Of a stretch of DNA of 64,000 nucleotides, positions 21,151 to 30,811 are shown piece after piece. Position numbers and translations under genes: made by a program. Under the pieces are notes generated by a model, which made no database searches, was not told the origin of the DNA, and saw only the letters and a program-made list of their open reading frames with translations. Source of the DNA: an uncultured Bacteroidales bacterium (GTDB lineage: Bacteria > Bacteroidota > Bacteroidia > Bacteroidales > Bacteroidaceae); contig CADBXO010000027.1 in NCBI GenBank assembly GCA_902798685.1, positions 1 through 64,000 of the forward strand, given 5' to 3'. The stretch's first letter is position 1. Every line of letters starts with the position of its first letter.

Positions 21151-22733
21151 TTACTTTTTCACTTCCTCGGCATCCATAAGTGAGGTCGCAGCGTGTACGG
21201 TAACCTTACGTTCGTAGCAGCCGAACATCTTCTCAACCTTCTGGGGCTCCTCAACCTTGGTGATAAGGCTTACAATGGGTACGATAACAAGACCTGCAAC
21301 CATTGAGAGCACACCTGCGTTGATGGGTGAGCTGAAGAACGGGCTGATGAATGTGGTCTTGGTGAATGTGCCGTACATGCAGCCGCACATGATCAGTACG
21401 CCTACGATAAAGCTTGCCCAAACTGATGCCTTGGTGGTCTTCTTCCAGTACAGTCCATAGAGGAACGGAGCCAGGAAGGCACCTGCAAGAGCACCCCAGC
21501 TGATACCCATGAGCTGGGCGATGAATGTTACGGAGCTCTTGGCCTGGATGATAGCAAGTACAGATGATACTGCTATGAAGAATACAACCAGCAAGCGGAT
21601 TGAGAGAAGCTGTGACTTCTCGCTCATCTGCTTGCCGCCCTTGGCAAGAGCCGGCTTGATGATGTCAAGCGTAAGGGTTGAACCTGATGTGAGTACCAGT
21701 GATGAGAGGGTTGACATTGATGCTGAGAGCACCAGGATGATAACCACGCCGATCATCAGGTCAGGCAATGTCTGGAGCATGGAAGGAACAATGCTGTCAT
21801 ATATTGGTGTGCCGTTGGGTGCAAAATCAATGACACCTCCGTACAGACGGCCGAAACCGCCCAGGAAGTAGCAACCGCCTGCCACGATGATGGCAAAGAA
21901 GGTTGAGATGAAGGTTCCCTTGCGGATGGCGGCCTCGTCACGGATGGCGTAGAACTTACCTACCATCTGAGGCAGGCCCCATGTACCGAGTGATGTGAGC
22001 AGCACAACGCCCAGCAGCCAGATGGGCTGAGGTCCGAAGAACGATGTGAAGGCTCCGTTAAGGTTTGGAGCAGCCTCGCTGGGAATCTGTGAGAGTTTCT
22101 CAATTGCTGCGGTGAATCCGCCGCGTTCAGTACTGAAAGGATTACGGCTACGATACCTACCAGCATGATCATACCCTGGATGAAGTCATTTACGGCAGTT
22201 GCCATGTAACCTCCTACCAGCACGTAGATACCGGTCAGGATAGCCATTCCGAGTACGCACCAGCTGTAGTCGATGCCGAATGAGAGTCCGAACAGACGTG
22301 ACAGACCGTTATACAGAGATGCGGTATAAGGGATAAGGAATACGAATACTATTACCGATGCGGCAACCTTGAGTGCCTGTGAGTTGAAACGCTGTCCAAA
22401 GAAGTCAGGCATGGTTGCGCTCTGCAGGTATTGGGTCATAAGACGTGTGCGTCGGCCCAGGATTCTCCATGCAAGAAGTGAACCGATAAGGGCGTTGCCC
22501 AGACCGATCCATGTGGCTGAAAGTCCGTACTTCCAACCGAACTGGCCTGCATATCCTACGAATATTACGGCCGAAAAGTATGATGTGCCGAATGCGAAAG
22601 CTGTAAGCCATGAGCCTACCTTACGGTCACCCAGTACAAATCCCTGTACGTTGTTTGCGGTTTTACGGCAGTAGATTCCGACGCCGATCATCACGGCAAA
22701 GAACAATATCAGAATCAGAATTTTGAGAAACAT
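21151..22733 (-). pseudogene. sodium/solute symporter (SSS family), single-base frameshift
   Basis: The gene encodes a transporter of about 527 residues with about 13 membrane segments. The N-terminal part from ATG 22733 holds the SSS features (GDRKVGSWLTAFAFGTSYFS; LVGGYMATAVNDFIQGMIML). After about VLNAA, near 22119-22126, the frame changes. The next frame continues at once with GGFTAAIEKLSQIP and reaches LLGVVLLTSLGTWGLPQM and the stop at 21151. One missing base restores the whole protein, so this is either a recent mutation or a consensus error; the absence of other damage favours error. Position between the ACT protein and iorA suggests uptake of an aryl acid or amino acid. Confidence 0.85.
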
Positions 22734-22769
22734 GATGGTATGGTTTAAAGGTTAATAATAAGGCGTGTT

Positions 22770-23186
22770 TTATTCCCATCCCTGGATAAGGGTGAGACCC
22801 TTTTCTGTGGCAACGCGTTCAGCTACTTCAAGATTTGCAGGACGTATGATAAGAACCAACTTACCGTCTTTATGGAAAGTGTACAGATAGCTTATTGAGC
22901 ATCCTCCCGAAGTCAGTGCGTCAACGGCATCGGCAAAAGCGGCGGTATCGGGTTCAACCTGAATTGCAAGAACCTCATTCAGGTTTACCAAATGGCCCTG
23001 TGCAGAAAGCAGACGGGCTGCCTTCTTCTGGTCTGAGGTGATAAGACGCAGTATTCCGTACTCGGTGGTATCGGCTACTGATGCGGCCTGGATCTCTATG
23101 TTCTGGTCCTTGAGGGCGGTCAGGATATCACTCAGCTTGCCGCGCTGGTTCTCAAGAAATATTGAAATCTGCTTAATGGTCTTCAT
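22770..23186 (-). CDS. tandem ACT-domain protein
   Basis: The 138-residue cytosolic protein consists of two ACT domains. The first is ISIFLENQRGKLSDILTALKDQNIEIQAASVADT; the second is weaker, around VLAIQVEPDTAAFADAVDAL. ACT domains bind small ligands, usually amino acids. Tandem ACT proteins of this size often sit beside paaK and ior genes and may sense aromatic amino acids; that is family knowledge plus context. It is 11 nt after paaK and 36 nt before the symporter. Confidence 0.85.
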   Translation of the reverse strand: MKTIKQISIFLENQRGKLSDILTALKDQNIEIQAASVADTTEYGILRLITSDQKKAARLLSAQGHLVNLNEVLAIQVEPDTAAFADAVDALTSGGCSISYLYTFHKDGKLVLIIRPANLEVAERVATEKGLTLIQGWE

Positions 23187-23197
23187 AATCTCCTTTA

Positions 23198-24499
23198 TTA
23201 ATGGTTATGACGCAAATCATTTACTCTCTTGGCCTTGCCGTCTGACTGCGGGATTACACCCTTGCCGACAAGTTTTACTCTCGGTGTGAGCAGGATCTCA
23301 TCCTTGAGGCGGCGGGTAATCTCCTTGGTCAGGTTCTGAAGCATTGCGAAATCATCGGTAGCCTGTGCGAGTTCGGCCTCGATGGTCATCTCGTCGTTGT
23401 CACCTACGGTCTCGATGGTGATCAGGTAGTCGCTTGCCAGCTCGGGGAACTGCATCAGGATCTTCTCTATCTGGATAGGATAGATGTTCACGCCCTTGAC
23501 AATCATCATGTCATCCGAACGGCCCTGGAAACGTGCCAGACGAACGTGTGTACGGCCGCAAGGGCAGTCACCCGGCAGGATGCGGGTAAGGTCACGTGTG
23601 CGGTAGCGGAACAGAGGCATGGCCTCACGGTTGAGTGTGGTCAGAACCAGCTCTCCCAGCTCACCCTCTGGAACGGGCTCCAGAGTCTCGGGATCCAGGA
23701 TCTCAACGATATAATTGTCTTCCCAGATGTGCATTCCGTTCTGCTCCTGGCACTCGATTGCTACGCCGGGGCCGCACATCTCACTCATTCCGAAGTTGTT
23801 GTATGCCTTGGCACCCCAGATCTCCTCAATACGCTTGCGCTGTGCCTCTGAGTGGGGCTCGGCGCCGATGATGAGGGTGTGTACTGTGGTGTTGCGGGGA
23901 TCAATTCCCTCCTCCTCAAATGCTGCTGCCAGACGGGTTGCATATGAAGGTATGCAGTGCAGTGCAGTAGTGCCGAAGTCAGTGATGAACTTTACGTGGC
24001 GCTTGCTGTTACCTGCACCTGCGGGAACGGTAAGTGCGCCCAGACGCTCTGCTGCATACTGTATGCCCAGACCGCCTGTGAACATTCCGTAACCTGATGT
24101 ATTCTGAATGATGTCGGTGTTACGCAGACCTATGCAGTACATGGAACGTGCCATGGCATCGGCCCACTCGTCAAGGTCTTTCTGTGAATGAAGTATAACT
24201 GTGGGATTGCCGGTGGTGCCGCTTGATGAGTGCAGACGGACTACCTTTTCCAGAGGTATTGACTTGATACCGAAAGGATAAGTGGCACGGAGGTCATTCT
24301 TTGTTGTGAAGGGGAATCTCTTGATATCCTCAACTGACTTGATACTCTCCGGGGTGATGCCCAGTTCCTTGAATTTGGGAGCGTAGAACTCGCTGCCCAT
24401 TGCAATCTCGACGGTTTTCTTGAGACGCTCTACCTGCAGCTTCTCAAGCTGTTTGCGGGGCATTGTCTCAATCTCCTCATTCCAGTATTTACCGTTCAT
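23198..24499 (-). CDS. paaK: phenylacetate-CoA ligase
   Basis: The 433-residue AMP-forming enzyme joins phenylacetate (or indoleacetate) to CoA. The adenylate-forming motif is LHSSSGTTGNPTVI, followed by NNFGMSEMCGPG and RYRTRDLTRI, and the C-terminal lid contains RFQGRSDDMMIVKGVNIYP. The ATG at 24499 (MNGKYWNEEIE) is chosen because the promoter boxes at 24538-24568 lie upstream; a start at 24568 would place them inside the gene. It is first in the aryl-acid operon. With IOR it could either release aryl-acetates from amino acids or activate imported aryl-acetates for reductive carboxylation to amino acids, as known in rumen anaerobes. Confidence 0.93.
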   Translation of the reverse strand: MNGKYWNEEIETMPRKQLEKLQVERLKKTVEIAMGSEFYAPKFKELGITPESIKSVEDIKRFPFTTKNDLRATYPFGIKSIPLEKVVRLHSSSGTTGNPTVILHSQKDLDEWADAMARSMYCIGLRNTDIIQNTSGYGMFTGGLGIQYAAERLGALTVPAGAGNSKRHVKFITDFGTTALHCIPSYATRLAAAFEEEGIDPRNTTVHTLIIGAEPHSEAQRKRIEEIWGAKAYNNFGMSEMCGPGVAIECQEQNGMHIWEDNYIVEILDPETLEPVPEGELGELVLTTLNREAMPLFRYRTRDLTRILPGDCPCGRTHVRLARFQGRSDDMMIVKGVNIYPIQIEKILMQFPELASDYLITIETVGDNDEMTIEAELAQATDDFAMLQNLTKEITRRLKDEILLTPRVKLVGKGVIPQSDGKAKRVNDLRHNH

Positions 24500-24537
24500 A
24501 TTTGTATAATTATGCGTTAATTCGTTAGTTTGGTTTG

Positions 24538-24568
24538 CAAATTTATAAAATTCGGTTGAGTTGTTCAA
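24538..24568 (-). promoter_or_regulatory. promoter of the paaK-ior operon
   Basis: Minus-strand -7 box TAAATTTG (24545-24538) and -33 TTG (24568-24566) are separated by 20 nt, an exact match. The -33 overlaps the stop codon of the upstream sufE gene, so the aryl-acid operon is started separately from the housekeeping operon. Confidence 0.8.
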
Positions 24569-24981
24569 CTTTTTGAATAGGCTAATGCATAGGTTTTAAT
24601 CTGTTTTAGCATGGACAGCAGTCCGTTGCTGCGGGTGGGTGACAGATGCTGTGTAAGTCCAATAGCATCAATAAAGTGAACGTCACTGGCCAGAATCTCG
24701 GCCGGAGTATGGTCCGACAGGACCCTGATAAGCAGTGCAATCAGGCCTTTCGTGATGATGGCATCGCTGTCTGCCTCAAAGTGAACCAGTCCGTCCTGCA
24801 TGGTTGCATGCAGCCAGACGCGGCTCTGACAGCCGTCAATCAGATTATCCTCAGTTTTGTATGCAGCATCCAACGCGGGCTGCTCGTTGCCCAGATCTAT
24901 AATCATCTGGTATTTGTCCATCCAGTCGTCAAAGGCGCTGAACTCTTCAATCACTTCCTCCTGAAGTTCGTCTATTGTCAT
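24565..24981 (-). CDS. sufE: SufE-family Fe-S assembly sulfur acceptor
   Basis: The 138-residue protein accepts persulfide sulfur from the cysteine desulfurase SufS and hands it to the Suf scaffold for iron-sulfur cluster building. The conserved active cysteine lies in NLIDGCQSRVWL, followed by FEADSDAIITKGLIALLIRV and the C-terminal LSPTRSNGLLSML, all typical of SufE. It overlaps the upstream M28 peptidase gene by 4 nt and is the last gene of the kinase-rpoN-purE-ispG-cysS run. The Fe-S link with IspG, itself a 4Fe-4S enzyme, may be incidental. Confidence 0.92.
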   Translation of the reverse strand: MTIDELQEEVIEEFSAFDDWMDKYQMIIDLGNEQPALDAAYKTEDNLIDGCQSRVWLHATMQDGLVHFEADSDAIITKGLIALLIRVLSDHTPAEILASDVHFIDAIGLTQHLSPTRSNGLLSMLKQIKTYALAYSKS

Positions 24982-25964
24982 GGTTTTTCGTTGTATATGA
25001 CCTCAATAAGCGTCTTTCCGACTGCTTCAAGGACCTTTTTGTCGATATTGTCAATATTGTCGCTTACGGTGTGCCAGGTGGGGCCGAATGAACTCTCCTC
25101 ACATGCCGGAAGGTAGGGTACGATGTCTATGGCAGGTATGTGTGCCAAGGTGTTTATGAAATAGTGGTCATCAGTAACGTATCCTCCGTCAACAGACTTG
25201 AAGATTGAGCTGTAGCCCAGCTTTCTTGCAGCACCCCATACCTTCTCAATGATTGGTCTGCCGAACCTTATGGAGTATCCCTCGCGGCAGAAAGCGGCTC
25301 CCTTGCCGCCTACCATGTCAAGCAGGATGGCGTAACGTGCACGGTAACCCTCTACGTGGGGATTCTTGGCCCAGTGCTGGGTTCCCAGACCCCACCATGT
25401 CTCAAGATGCTGACCCTGATAGCTGTCACCGGGACCCCAGTCCTCGGCATCCAGGAATATGCAGTCAACACCTATCTCCGGTGCCTGTTTCTGCATCTGA
25501 CGGGCTATCTCAAGTATCACGCCTACACCGCTGGCTCCGTCATTTGCGGCATCAACGGGTTTCATCCAGTTGGCCGGATCGGGGTCATTATCGGCCCAGG
25601 GACGGCTGTCCCAGTGAGAGCAGAGTATGATGCGTGTGGGCTGGTCAATATTGAAACTGCCTATGATGTTTGTACACTTCAGGGTGGTGCCGTCAAAGGT
25701 CTTGGCGTTAAATTCCTGGAAGTATACATGATCGGCTCCGAAAGATGAGAGCATGGCTCCCAGCCAGATTCCGCAGTCATCATGTACTTTTGTGTTGGGT
25801 ACGCGCGGACCGAAATCGGTCTGAGCCTTGATGTAGTTGAATGCACTGTCGGCGCAGAATTCAGGGGTCTGGACAGTGGCCGGAGCGGTTGTTTGGGTAG
25901 CTTTCCGGCCTCCGCATGAGAGTGCCATGAACAGCACCGTCAGTATAATGGCGGAATTCTTCAT
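24978..25964 (-). CDS. M28-family lipoprotein, glutaminyl-peptide cyclotransferase-like
   Basis: The 328-residue lipoprotein (signal MKNSAIILTVLFMALSC) has the M28 zinc-hydrolase fold. Metal and active-site segments are visible: LCSHWDSRPWADND, DAANDGASGVGVILE, FLDAEDWGPGD and TDDHYFINTLAHIP. The single-zinc, Trp-rich pattern is closer to glutaminyl cyclases, which convert N-terminal Gln to pyroglutamate, than to aminopeptidases. Pyroglutamate at the N-terminus of exported proteins is common in Bacteroidetes, so this role is attractive but not proven. It lies 2 nt after cysS and overlaps sufE. Confidence 0.85.
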   Translation of the reverse strand: MKNSAIILTVLFMALSCGGRKATQTTAPATVQTPEFCADSAFNYIKAQTDFGPRVPNTKVHDDCGIWLGAMLSSFGADHVYFQEFNAKTFDGTTLKCTNIIGSFNIDQPTRIILCSHWDSRPWADNDPDPANWMKPVDAANDGASGVGVILEIARQMQKQAPEIGVDCIFLDAEDWGPGDSYQGQHLETWWGLGTQHWAKNPHVEGYRARYAILLDMVGGKGAAFCREGYSIRFGRPIIEKVWGAARKLGYSSIFKSVDGGYVTDDHYFINTLAHIPAIDIVPYLPACEESSFGPTWHTVSDNIDNIDKKVLEAVGKTLIEVIYNEKP

Positions 25965-25966
25965 TT

Positions 25967-27442
25967 TTAGCGGTTCAGTTTCCAGGTTGCACCGTCCTTG
26001 GTATCCTTGATCTCGAATCCCAGAGCGGTTAATTCATTGCGTATCTTATCACTTGTGGCCCAGTCCTTGTTGGCCTTGGCAATGGCGCGCTGCTCAAGCA
26101 ACATGTCGACCACTTTGCCGAATGCCTCTTCCCGACCGGTTCCGCCCCCTTCTTCGGCCTTGATTCCAAGGATATCGAAGAGGAAAGTATCGAACAGAGA
26201 CTTGAGTTCGGCCACATCGGCGGCGGTAAGTTTGGCGTTGCCGTCAACAGCCTGGTTGATCACCTTGGCGGCATCGAACAGGTGGCTGATTACGATAGGT
26301 GTGTTCAGGTCATCGTCCATGGCCTCATAGCACTTGCCCTTGAATTCGCTTACGCTTACAGTGCTCTCAGCTGCGGGCTGTATGCGGCCGATGGCATTGT
26401 ATGCCTCCATCAGACGTGACATAGCCTTCTCGGCAGCCTGCAGAGCATCGTTGCTGAAGTCTACGGTACCGCGGTAGTGGGCCATCAGTATGAAGAAGCG
26501 GATGGTCATGGGGCTGTAGGCCTGCTTCAGATTGGGGTTCTGACCGGTAAAGAACTCGTTCAGAGTGATGAAGTTACCAAGTGACTTACCCATCTTCTGT
26601 CCGTTGATGGTAATCATGTTGTTGTGCATCCAGTAGTGAACGATGTCATGACCCTGGCTGGCAACGGCCTGTGCAATCTCGCACTCGTGGTGCGGGAAGA
26701 TAAGGTCCATGCCGCCTCCGTGTATGTCAAAACGCTCACCCAGATACTTGCGTCCCATGGCGGTGCACTCGCAGTGCCAGCCGGGGAATCCGTTGCTCCA
26801 GGGTGAAGGCCAGCGCATGATATGTTCGGGCTGGGCTTTCTTCCAGAGAGCAAAGTCTGCAGGGTTGTGTTTCTCCTCCTGACCGTCAAGCTCACGGGTT
26901 GTATTGAGTACGTCATCCAGATTACGGCCTGAGAGTATGCCGTAGCGATGATCCTTGTTGTACTTGTTTACGTCAAAGTAGATGCTGCACTGGCTCTCGT
27001 ATGCATAGCCGTTATCCAGAATCTGCTTTACCAGCTCAATCTGCTCAATGATATGGCCCGATGCGTGCGGCTCGATGCTGGGCGGAAGTACGTTAAGCAT
27101 CTCCATTGCCTTGTGGTAGCGCAGGGTATAGTACTGAACCACCTCCATGGGCTCCAGCTGCTCCAGACGCGCCTTTTTTGCGATCTTGTCCTCACCCTCA
27201 TCGGCATCATGCTCCAGATGGCCTACATCAGTGATGTTGCGAACATAACGGACTTTGTATCCCAGATGCTGCAGGTAGCGGAACAGGATATCAAATGTTA
27301 TTGCGGGGCGTGCATGACCCAGATGCGGATCACCATATACTGTGGGACCGCATACGTACATGCCTACATGTGGCGGATTCAAGGCTTCAAACAACTCTTT
27401 CTTTCTGGTAAGAGTGTTGTAGATCGTCAGTTTGTTTTCCAT
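25967..27442 (-). CDS. cysS: cysteinyl-tRNA synthetase
   Basis: The 491-residue class I synthetase charges tRNA-Cys. The catalytic motifs are [15 protein letters not shown] (HIGH-type motif HLGH) and KMGKSLGN (KMSKS-type). Zinc ligands are seen in [11 protein letters not shown] and [10 protein letters not shown], which with Cys 28 discriminate cysteine from serine. The ATG at 27442 (MENKLTIYN) gives the usual N-terminus; the in-frame ATG at 27466 would overlap ispG by 23 nt. Only one base separates it from ispG. Confidence 0.95.
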   Translation of the reverse strand: MENKLTIYNTLTRKKELFEALNPPHVGMYVCGPTVYGDPHLGHARPAITFDILFRYLQHLGYKVRYVRNITDVGHLEHDADEGEDKIAKKARLEQLEPMEVVQYYTLRYHKAMEMLNVLPPSIEPHASGHIIEQIELVKQILDNGYAYESQCSIYFDVNKYNKDHRYGILSGRNLDDVLNTTRELDGQEEKHNPADFALWKKAQPEHIMRWPSPWSNGFPGWHCECTAMGRKYLGERFDIHGGGMDLIFPHHECEIAQAVASQGHDIVHYWMHNNMITINGQKMGKSLGNFITLNEFFTGQNPNLKQAYSPMTIRFFILMAHYRGTVDFSNDALQAAEKAMSRLMEAYNAIGRIQPAAESTVSVSEFKGKCYEAMDDDLNTPIVISHLFDAAKVINQAVDGNAKLTAADVAELKSLFDTFLFDILGIKAEEGGGTGREEAFGKVVDMLLEQRAIAKANKDWATSDKIRNELTALGFEIKDTKDGATWKLNR

Positions 27443-27443
27443 A

Positions 27444-28820
27444 TTATCTCTTTGTTGTTTCTTCAATCAATTGGAGGAGCCGCTCCACAGCATTCTCCTC
27501 GGGGATATTTTTCTCTATGCACTCCTTGCCGCGATAGAGGCTTATCTTTCCGCGGCCTGCGCCCACGTAACCGAAATCGGCATCTGCCATCTCGCCCGGT
27601 CCGTTCACGATACAGCCCATGATGGCTATCTTGACGCCTTTGAGATGACCCGTGGCGGCTTTTATGCGTGCAATTGTCTCTTCAAGATTGTAAAGTGTCC
27701 GTCCGCAGCCCGGACATGATATGTATTCCGGTTTGCTGAACCTTATGCGTGCACCCTGCAGTATGGCCTCCTCAGTGGATTTGATCTGGGCGGCGGTCAT
27801 ATTGGGGTTGGTCAGTTTAAGGTCACCTGCCTTGCCGTCAATGAGCAGTGCACCGGCATCCATGGCGGCGTGCAGCTGGAAATCTTCGAGCGAAGAGTCA
27901 TTGTATGACAGCCGGAGTATATTATTCTCAATTTTGGCCGATGCACGCACCTGCGCGCTAACGGCTGCATAATCAACAAGTTTGCGTGCTACAGGTATCT
28001 CTCGCTCGGGTGCTTCGGACAGAGAAACGCGAATTGTATCGCCGATGCCCTCGGCCAGCAGCGCTCCGATGCCTATAGCACTCTTAATGCGTCCGTCTTC
28101 ACCCTCTCCGGCCTCGGTTACACCCAGATGGATTGGGAATGCCATGCCCTCGCGGTCCATCTCCTTTACCAGCAGACGTACGGTCTCAATCATGACAACC
28201 GTGTTGCTGGCCTTGATGGAAATGACCACGTTCATAAAGTTCTGCTCCACGCAAATGCGCAGGAACTCCATGCAGCTCTCGACCATGCCGGCGGGCGTGT
28301 TGCCGTAACGGCTCATGATGCGGTCTGAGAGTGATCCGTGGTTGACTCCTATGCGTATGGCGGTGCCGTGCTCACGGCATATATTCAGGAACGGGATGAA
28401 ACGGTCGCGTATGCGTTCAATCTCCTGGGCATACTCCTGATCAGTGTACTCCAGATGCTTGAACGTGCGTGCAGGATCCACATAGTTGCCCGGGTTGATG
28501 CGAACCTTCTCCACGTAACGGGCGGCCACATCGGCCACGGCGGGGTTGAAGTGGACATCGGCCACAAGCGGGGTATCAAAGCCGCGTTCAGTCAGACCCT
28601 CACGGATAAGGCGCATGTTCTCGGCCTCACGTGTGCCCTGAGTGGTCATGCGCACCAGTTCGCCGCCTGCCTGGATGATACGTATGGCCTGCTCGATGCA
28701 GCCTTGGGTATCCATGGTGGCAGTGGTGGTCATGGACTGCAGGCGTATGGGATTATCGCTGCCGATGGCGGTGCTGCCCACACGGACGCTTATGGTTTTC
28801 CTGCGGTTGTATACGGCCAT
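27444..28820 (-). CDS. ispG: 4-hydroxy-3-methylbut-2-enyl diphosphate synthase, short-insert form
   Basis: The 458-residue enzyme makes HMBPP from MEcPP in the non-mevalonate isoprenoid pathway. The N-terminal TIM barrel ([45 protein letters not shown]) and the C-terminal Fe-S domain ([37 protein letters not shown]) are complete, including the cluster cysteines. Bacteroidetes IspG normally has a large middle domain of roughly 200 residues. Here only about 80-90 residues separate PVARKLVDY from the Fe-S domain, so most of that domain is missing without breaking the frame. It may be a natural short form or an in-frame loss. It is 2 nt from purE. Confidence 0.93.
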   Translation of the reverse strand: MAVYNRRKTISVRVGSTAIGSDNPIRLQSMTTTATMDTQGCIEQAIRIIQAGGELVRMTTQGTREAENMRLIREGLTERGFDTPLVADVHFNPAVADVAARYVEKVRINPGNYVDPARTFKHLEYTDQEYAQEIERIRDRFIPFLNICREHGTAIRIGVNHGSLSDRIMSRYGNTPAGMVESCMEFLRICVEQNFMNVVISIKASNTVVMIETVRLLVKEMDREGMAFPIHLGVTEAGEGEDGRIKSAIGIGALLAEGIGDTIRVSLSEAPEREIPVARKLVDYAAVSAQVRASAKIENNILRLSYNDSSLEDFQLHAAMDAGALLIDGKAGDLKLTNPNMTAAQIKSTEEAILQGARIRFSKPEYISCPGCGRTLYNLEETIARIKAATGHLKGVKIAIMGCIVNGPGEMADADFGYVGAGRGKISLYRGKECIEKNIPEENAVERLLQLIEETTKR

Positions 28821-28822
28821 TA

Positions 28823-29338
28823 TCAGTTGGTCTTGTAGTTGTATTTTACCTGACTCAGCTCGGCGTTGGCCTTCTCGATCTTATCCTTGAGACCCTCCTT
28901 GTGAGCGGCCAGACGTGCAGCCAGATCAGCATCGGCTACTGCCAGAATCTGGGCGGCCAGGATGGCTGCGTTCTGTGCGCCGTTTACACCTACGGTAGCT
29001 ACGGGAATTCCGGGGGGCATCTGGATGATTGAGAGCATGGCGTCCAGACCGTCAAGCATACCCTTGATGGGTACACCGATAACGGGAACGTTGGTGTTGG
29101 CTGCAATCACACCAGGCAGGGCTGCTGCCATGCCGGCTGCTGCGATGATGACCTTGATGCCGCGTGCCTGTGCACCCTTGGCAAACTCCTCAACGGCTGC
29201 AGGTGTGCGGTGAGCGGATAATGCGTTCATCTCAAACGGTACCTGGATGCTGTCCAGAAAGGCGGCTGCCTTCTCCATAACGGGCAGATCAGATGTGCTG
29301 CCCATGATGATACTTACTACTGGTTTCATATCTGTCAT
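28823..29338 (-). CDS. purE: N5-carboxyaminoimidazole ribonucleotide mutase
   Basis: The 171-residue class I PurE moves the carboxyl group of N5-CAIR to C4, forming CAIR in purine synthesis. The family motifs are MGSTSDLPVM, SAHRTPAAVEEF (with the conserved His) and AAAGMAAALPGVIAA followed by PVIGVP. The length matches the class I family, with a slightly longer C-terminal helix. It lies between rpoN and ispG with gaps of 2-3 nt, so it is translated as part of the operon. Confidence 0.95.
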   Translation of the reverse strand: MTDMKPVVSIIMGSTSDLPVMEKAAAFLDSIQVPFEMNALSAHRTPAAVEEFAKGAQARGIKVIIAAAGMAAALPGVIAANTNVPVIGVPIKGMLDGLDAMLSIIQMPPGIPVATVGVNGAQNAAILAAQILAVADADLAARLAAHKEGLKDKIEKANAELSQVKYNYKTN

Positions 29339-29341
29339 TTA

Positions 29342-30802
29342 TTAACTTTTGCGCATTCGTGCCACCGGTATGCCAATCTGCTCGCGGTACTTGGCCACCG
29401 TACGGCGTGCCACCTTGAAGCCGCGCTCGGCAAGCATATCGGAGAGCTGCTCATCAGTGAGCGGGTTGCTGTGGTCCTCGGCATCGGTAGCCTCACGCAG
29501 TATGCGGTGTATCTCCTTGACCGATACCTCCTGTCCGCTGTCCGTCTTGACGCCGTCGGTAAAGAAGGCCTTGAGCGGGAAGGTGCCGAACGGGGTCTGC
29601 ACATACTTGCCGCTGGTTACACGTGATATGGTGGATATGTCATATCCGGTTTTCTCGGCCACATCCTTAAGGATCATGGGCTTGAGCAGGGTCTCGTCAC
29701 CGTCCTGGAAGAACGGACGCTGCAGGTCGATGATGGCCTGCATGGTGCGGGTCATGGTCTGCTCGCGCTGCTTGAGAGCCTGGATAAAGCCACGGGCCGA
29801 ATCCAGCTTGCTCTTTATGTAGACGGCGGCTGCCTTCTGGCTGCTGGTGCCCTCCTTAATCTGGTTGTCCAGCATCTGTGAGTACTCACGGCTCACATGC
29901 AGCTGGGGTATGTTTCCGTTGTTCAGCGTGAACCTGATCTCCTCGTCATAGTTGTCAAGCAGGAAATCAGGTATGATATGCTGGCGGCTGTGTCCCTCCG
30001 TCTCACCCAGAGAACTGCCCGGACGCGGATTGAGTTTTACTAGTTCTGCAATCACGGCATCGGTCTGCTCCTTGCTCAGTTCCAGACGGGCCGATATCTT
30101 GTCCCAGCGCTTGTGGGTGAACTCATCGAACATGGTGCTTATGATACGCTCCTGGAGTTCCTTGCTGGGGGAATCCGGTTTGCGGCGTATCTGAATCAGA
30201 AGGCACTCCTGCAGATTACGTGCGCCTATGCCGGCAGGGTCAAACTCCTGGATTACCTTGAGCACCTGCTCAATCTCATCGACCGATGCGTCAGTATCGT
30301 GATAGAATGCCAGGTCATCGGAAATGGCCTGCATATCCTTGTCCAGGATACCGTCATTGTCAATTGAGCCTATGATATAGAGCGCAATCTTCATCTGACG
30401 CGGGGTCAGATCCTGCTCACGCAGCTGCTCATAGAGTATGTCATAGAATGAGCGGGTATCGGCCAGCGGGATATCGGCAACCGGACCGCCTCCTCCCTGT
30501 CCACGCTCATACCAGTCATCATCATCGTCACCCCAGTCATCACGATCATCATTCTGTGAGCCGTAATCCTCATTGCCGTACTCCAGGTCATCATCCTGTA
30601 CAGCCTCATCATTGTCAGTGGCCGATGATTCCGCGGGACCGTCCTCAAGAGCGGGGTTGTCGCCCAGTTCGGCACGCACATGCTCCTCAAGCTCCAGGGT
30701 AGAGAGTGCAAGCAGACGGGCCTCCAGCACCTGTTGGGGTGAAAGGGTCTGAATCTGAGTCTGCGTCTGGACCTGAGTCTGTATGTTGCTTAAACCGGGC
30801 AT
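29342..30802 (-). CDS. rpoN: RNA polymerase sigma-54 factor
   Basis: The 486-residue sigma-54 has the Gln-rich activator-interacting region I (residues 1-50, with repeated TQ pairs) and an acidic region II (about 55-125, many D and E). The core-binding region III and a C-terminal helix-turn-helix follow, and the RpoN box reads ARRTVAKYREQIGIP. It needs AAA+ activators to open promoters of the GG-N10-GC type. The gene is inside a housekeeping operon, 3 nt from purE and 9 nt after the kinase gene. Confidence 0.95.
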   Translation of the reverse strand: MPGLSNIQTQVQTQTQIQTLSPQQVLEARLLALSTLELEEHVRAELGDNPALEDGPAESSATDNDEAVQDDDLEYGNEDYGSQNDDRDDWGDDDDDWYERGQGGGGPVADIPLADTRSFYDILYEQLREQDLTPRQMKIALYIIGSIDNDGILDKDMQAISDDLAFYHDTDASVDEIEQVLKVIQEFDPAGIGARNLQECLLIQIRRKPDSPSKELQERIISTMFDEFTHKRWDKISARLELSKEQTDAVIAELVKLNPRPGSSLGETEGHSRQHIIPDFLLDNYDEEIRFTLNNGNIPQLHVSREYSQMLDNQIKEGTSSQKAAAVYIKSKLDSARGFIQALKQREQTMTRTMQAIIDLQRPFFQDGDETLLKPMILKDVAEKTGYDISTISRVTSGKYVQTPFGTFPLKAFFTDGVKTDSGQEVSVKEIHRILREATDAEDHSNPLTDEQLSDMLAERGFKVARRTVAKYREQIGIPVARMRKS

Positions 30803-30811
30803 CTCAAAGTA

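Noticed and set aside
24500..24568. 23-residue longer N-terminus for PaaK
   Set aside because: The stretch holds an exact promoter (TTG-N20-TAAATTTG) and does not resemble the family N-terminus.
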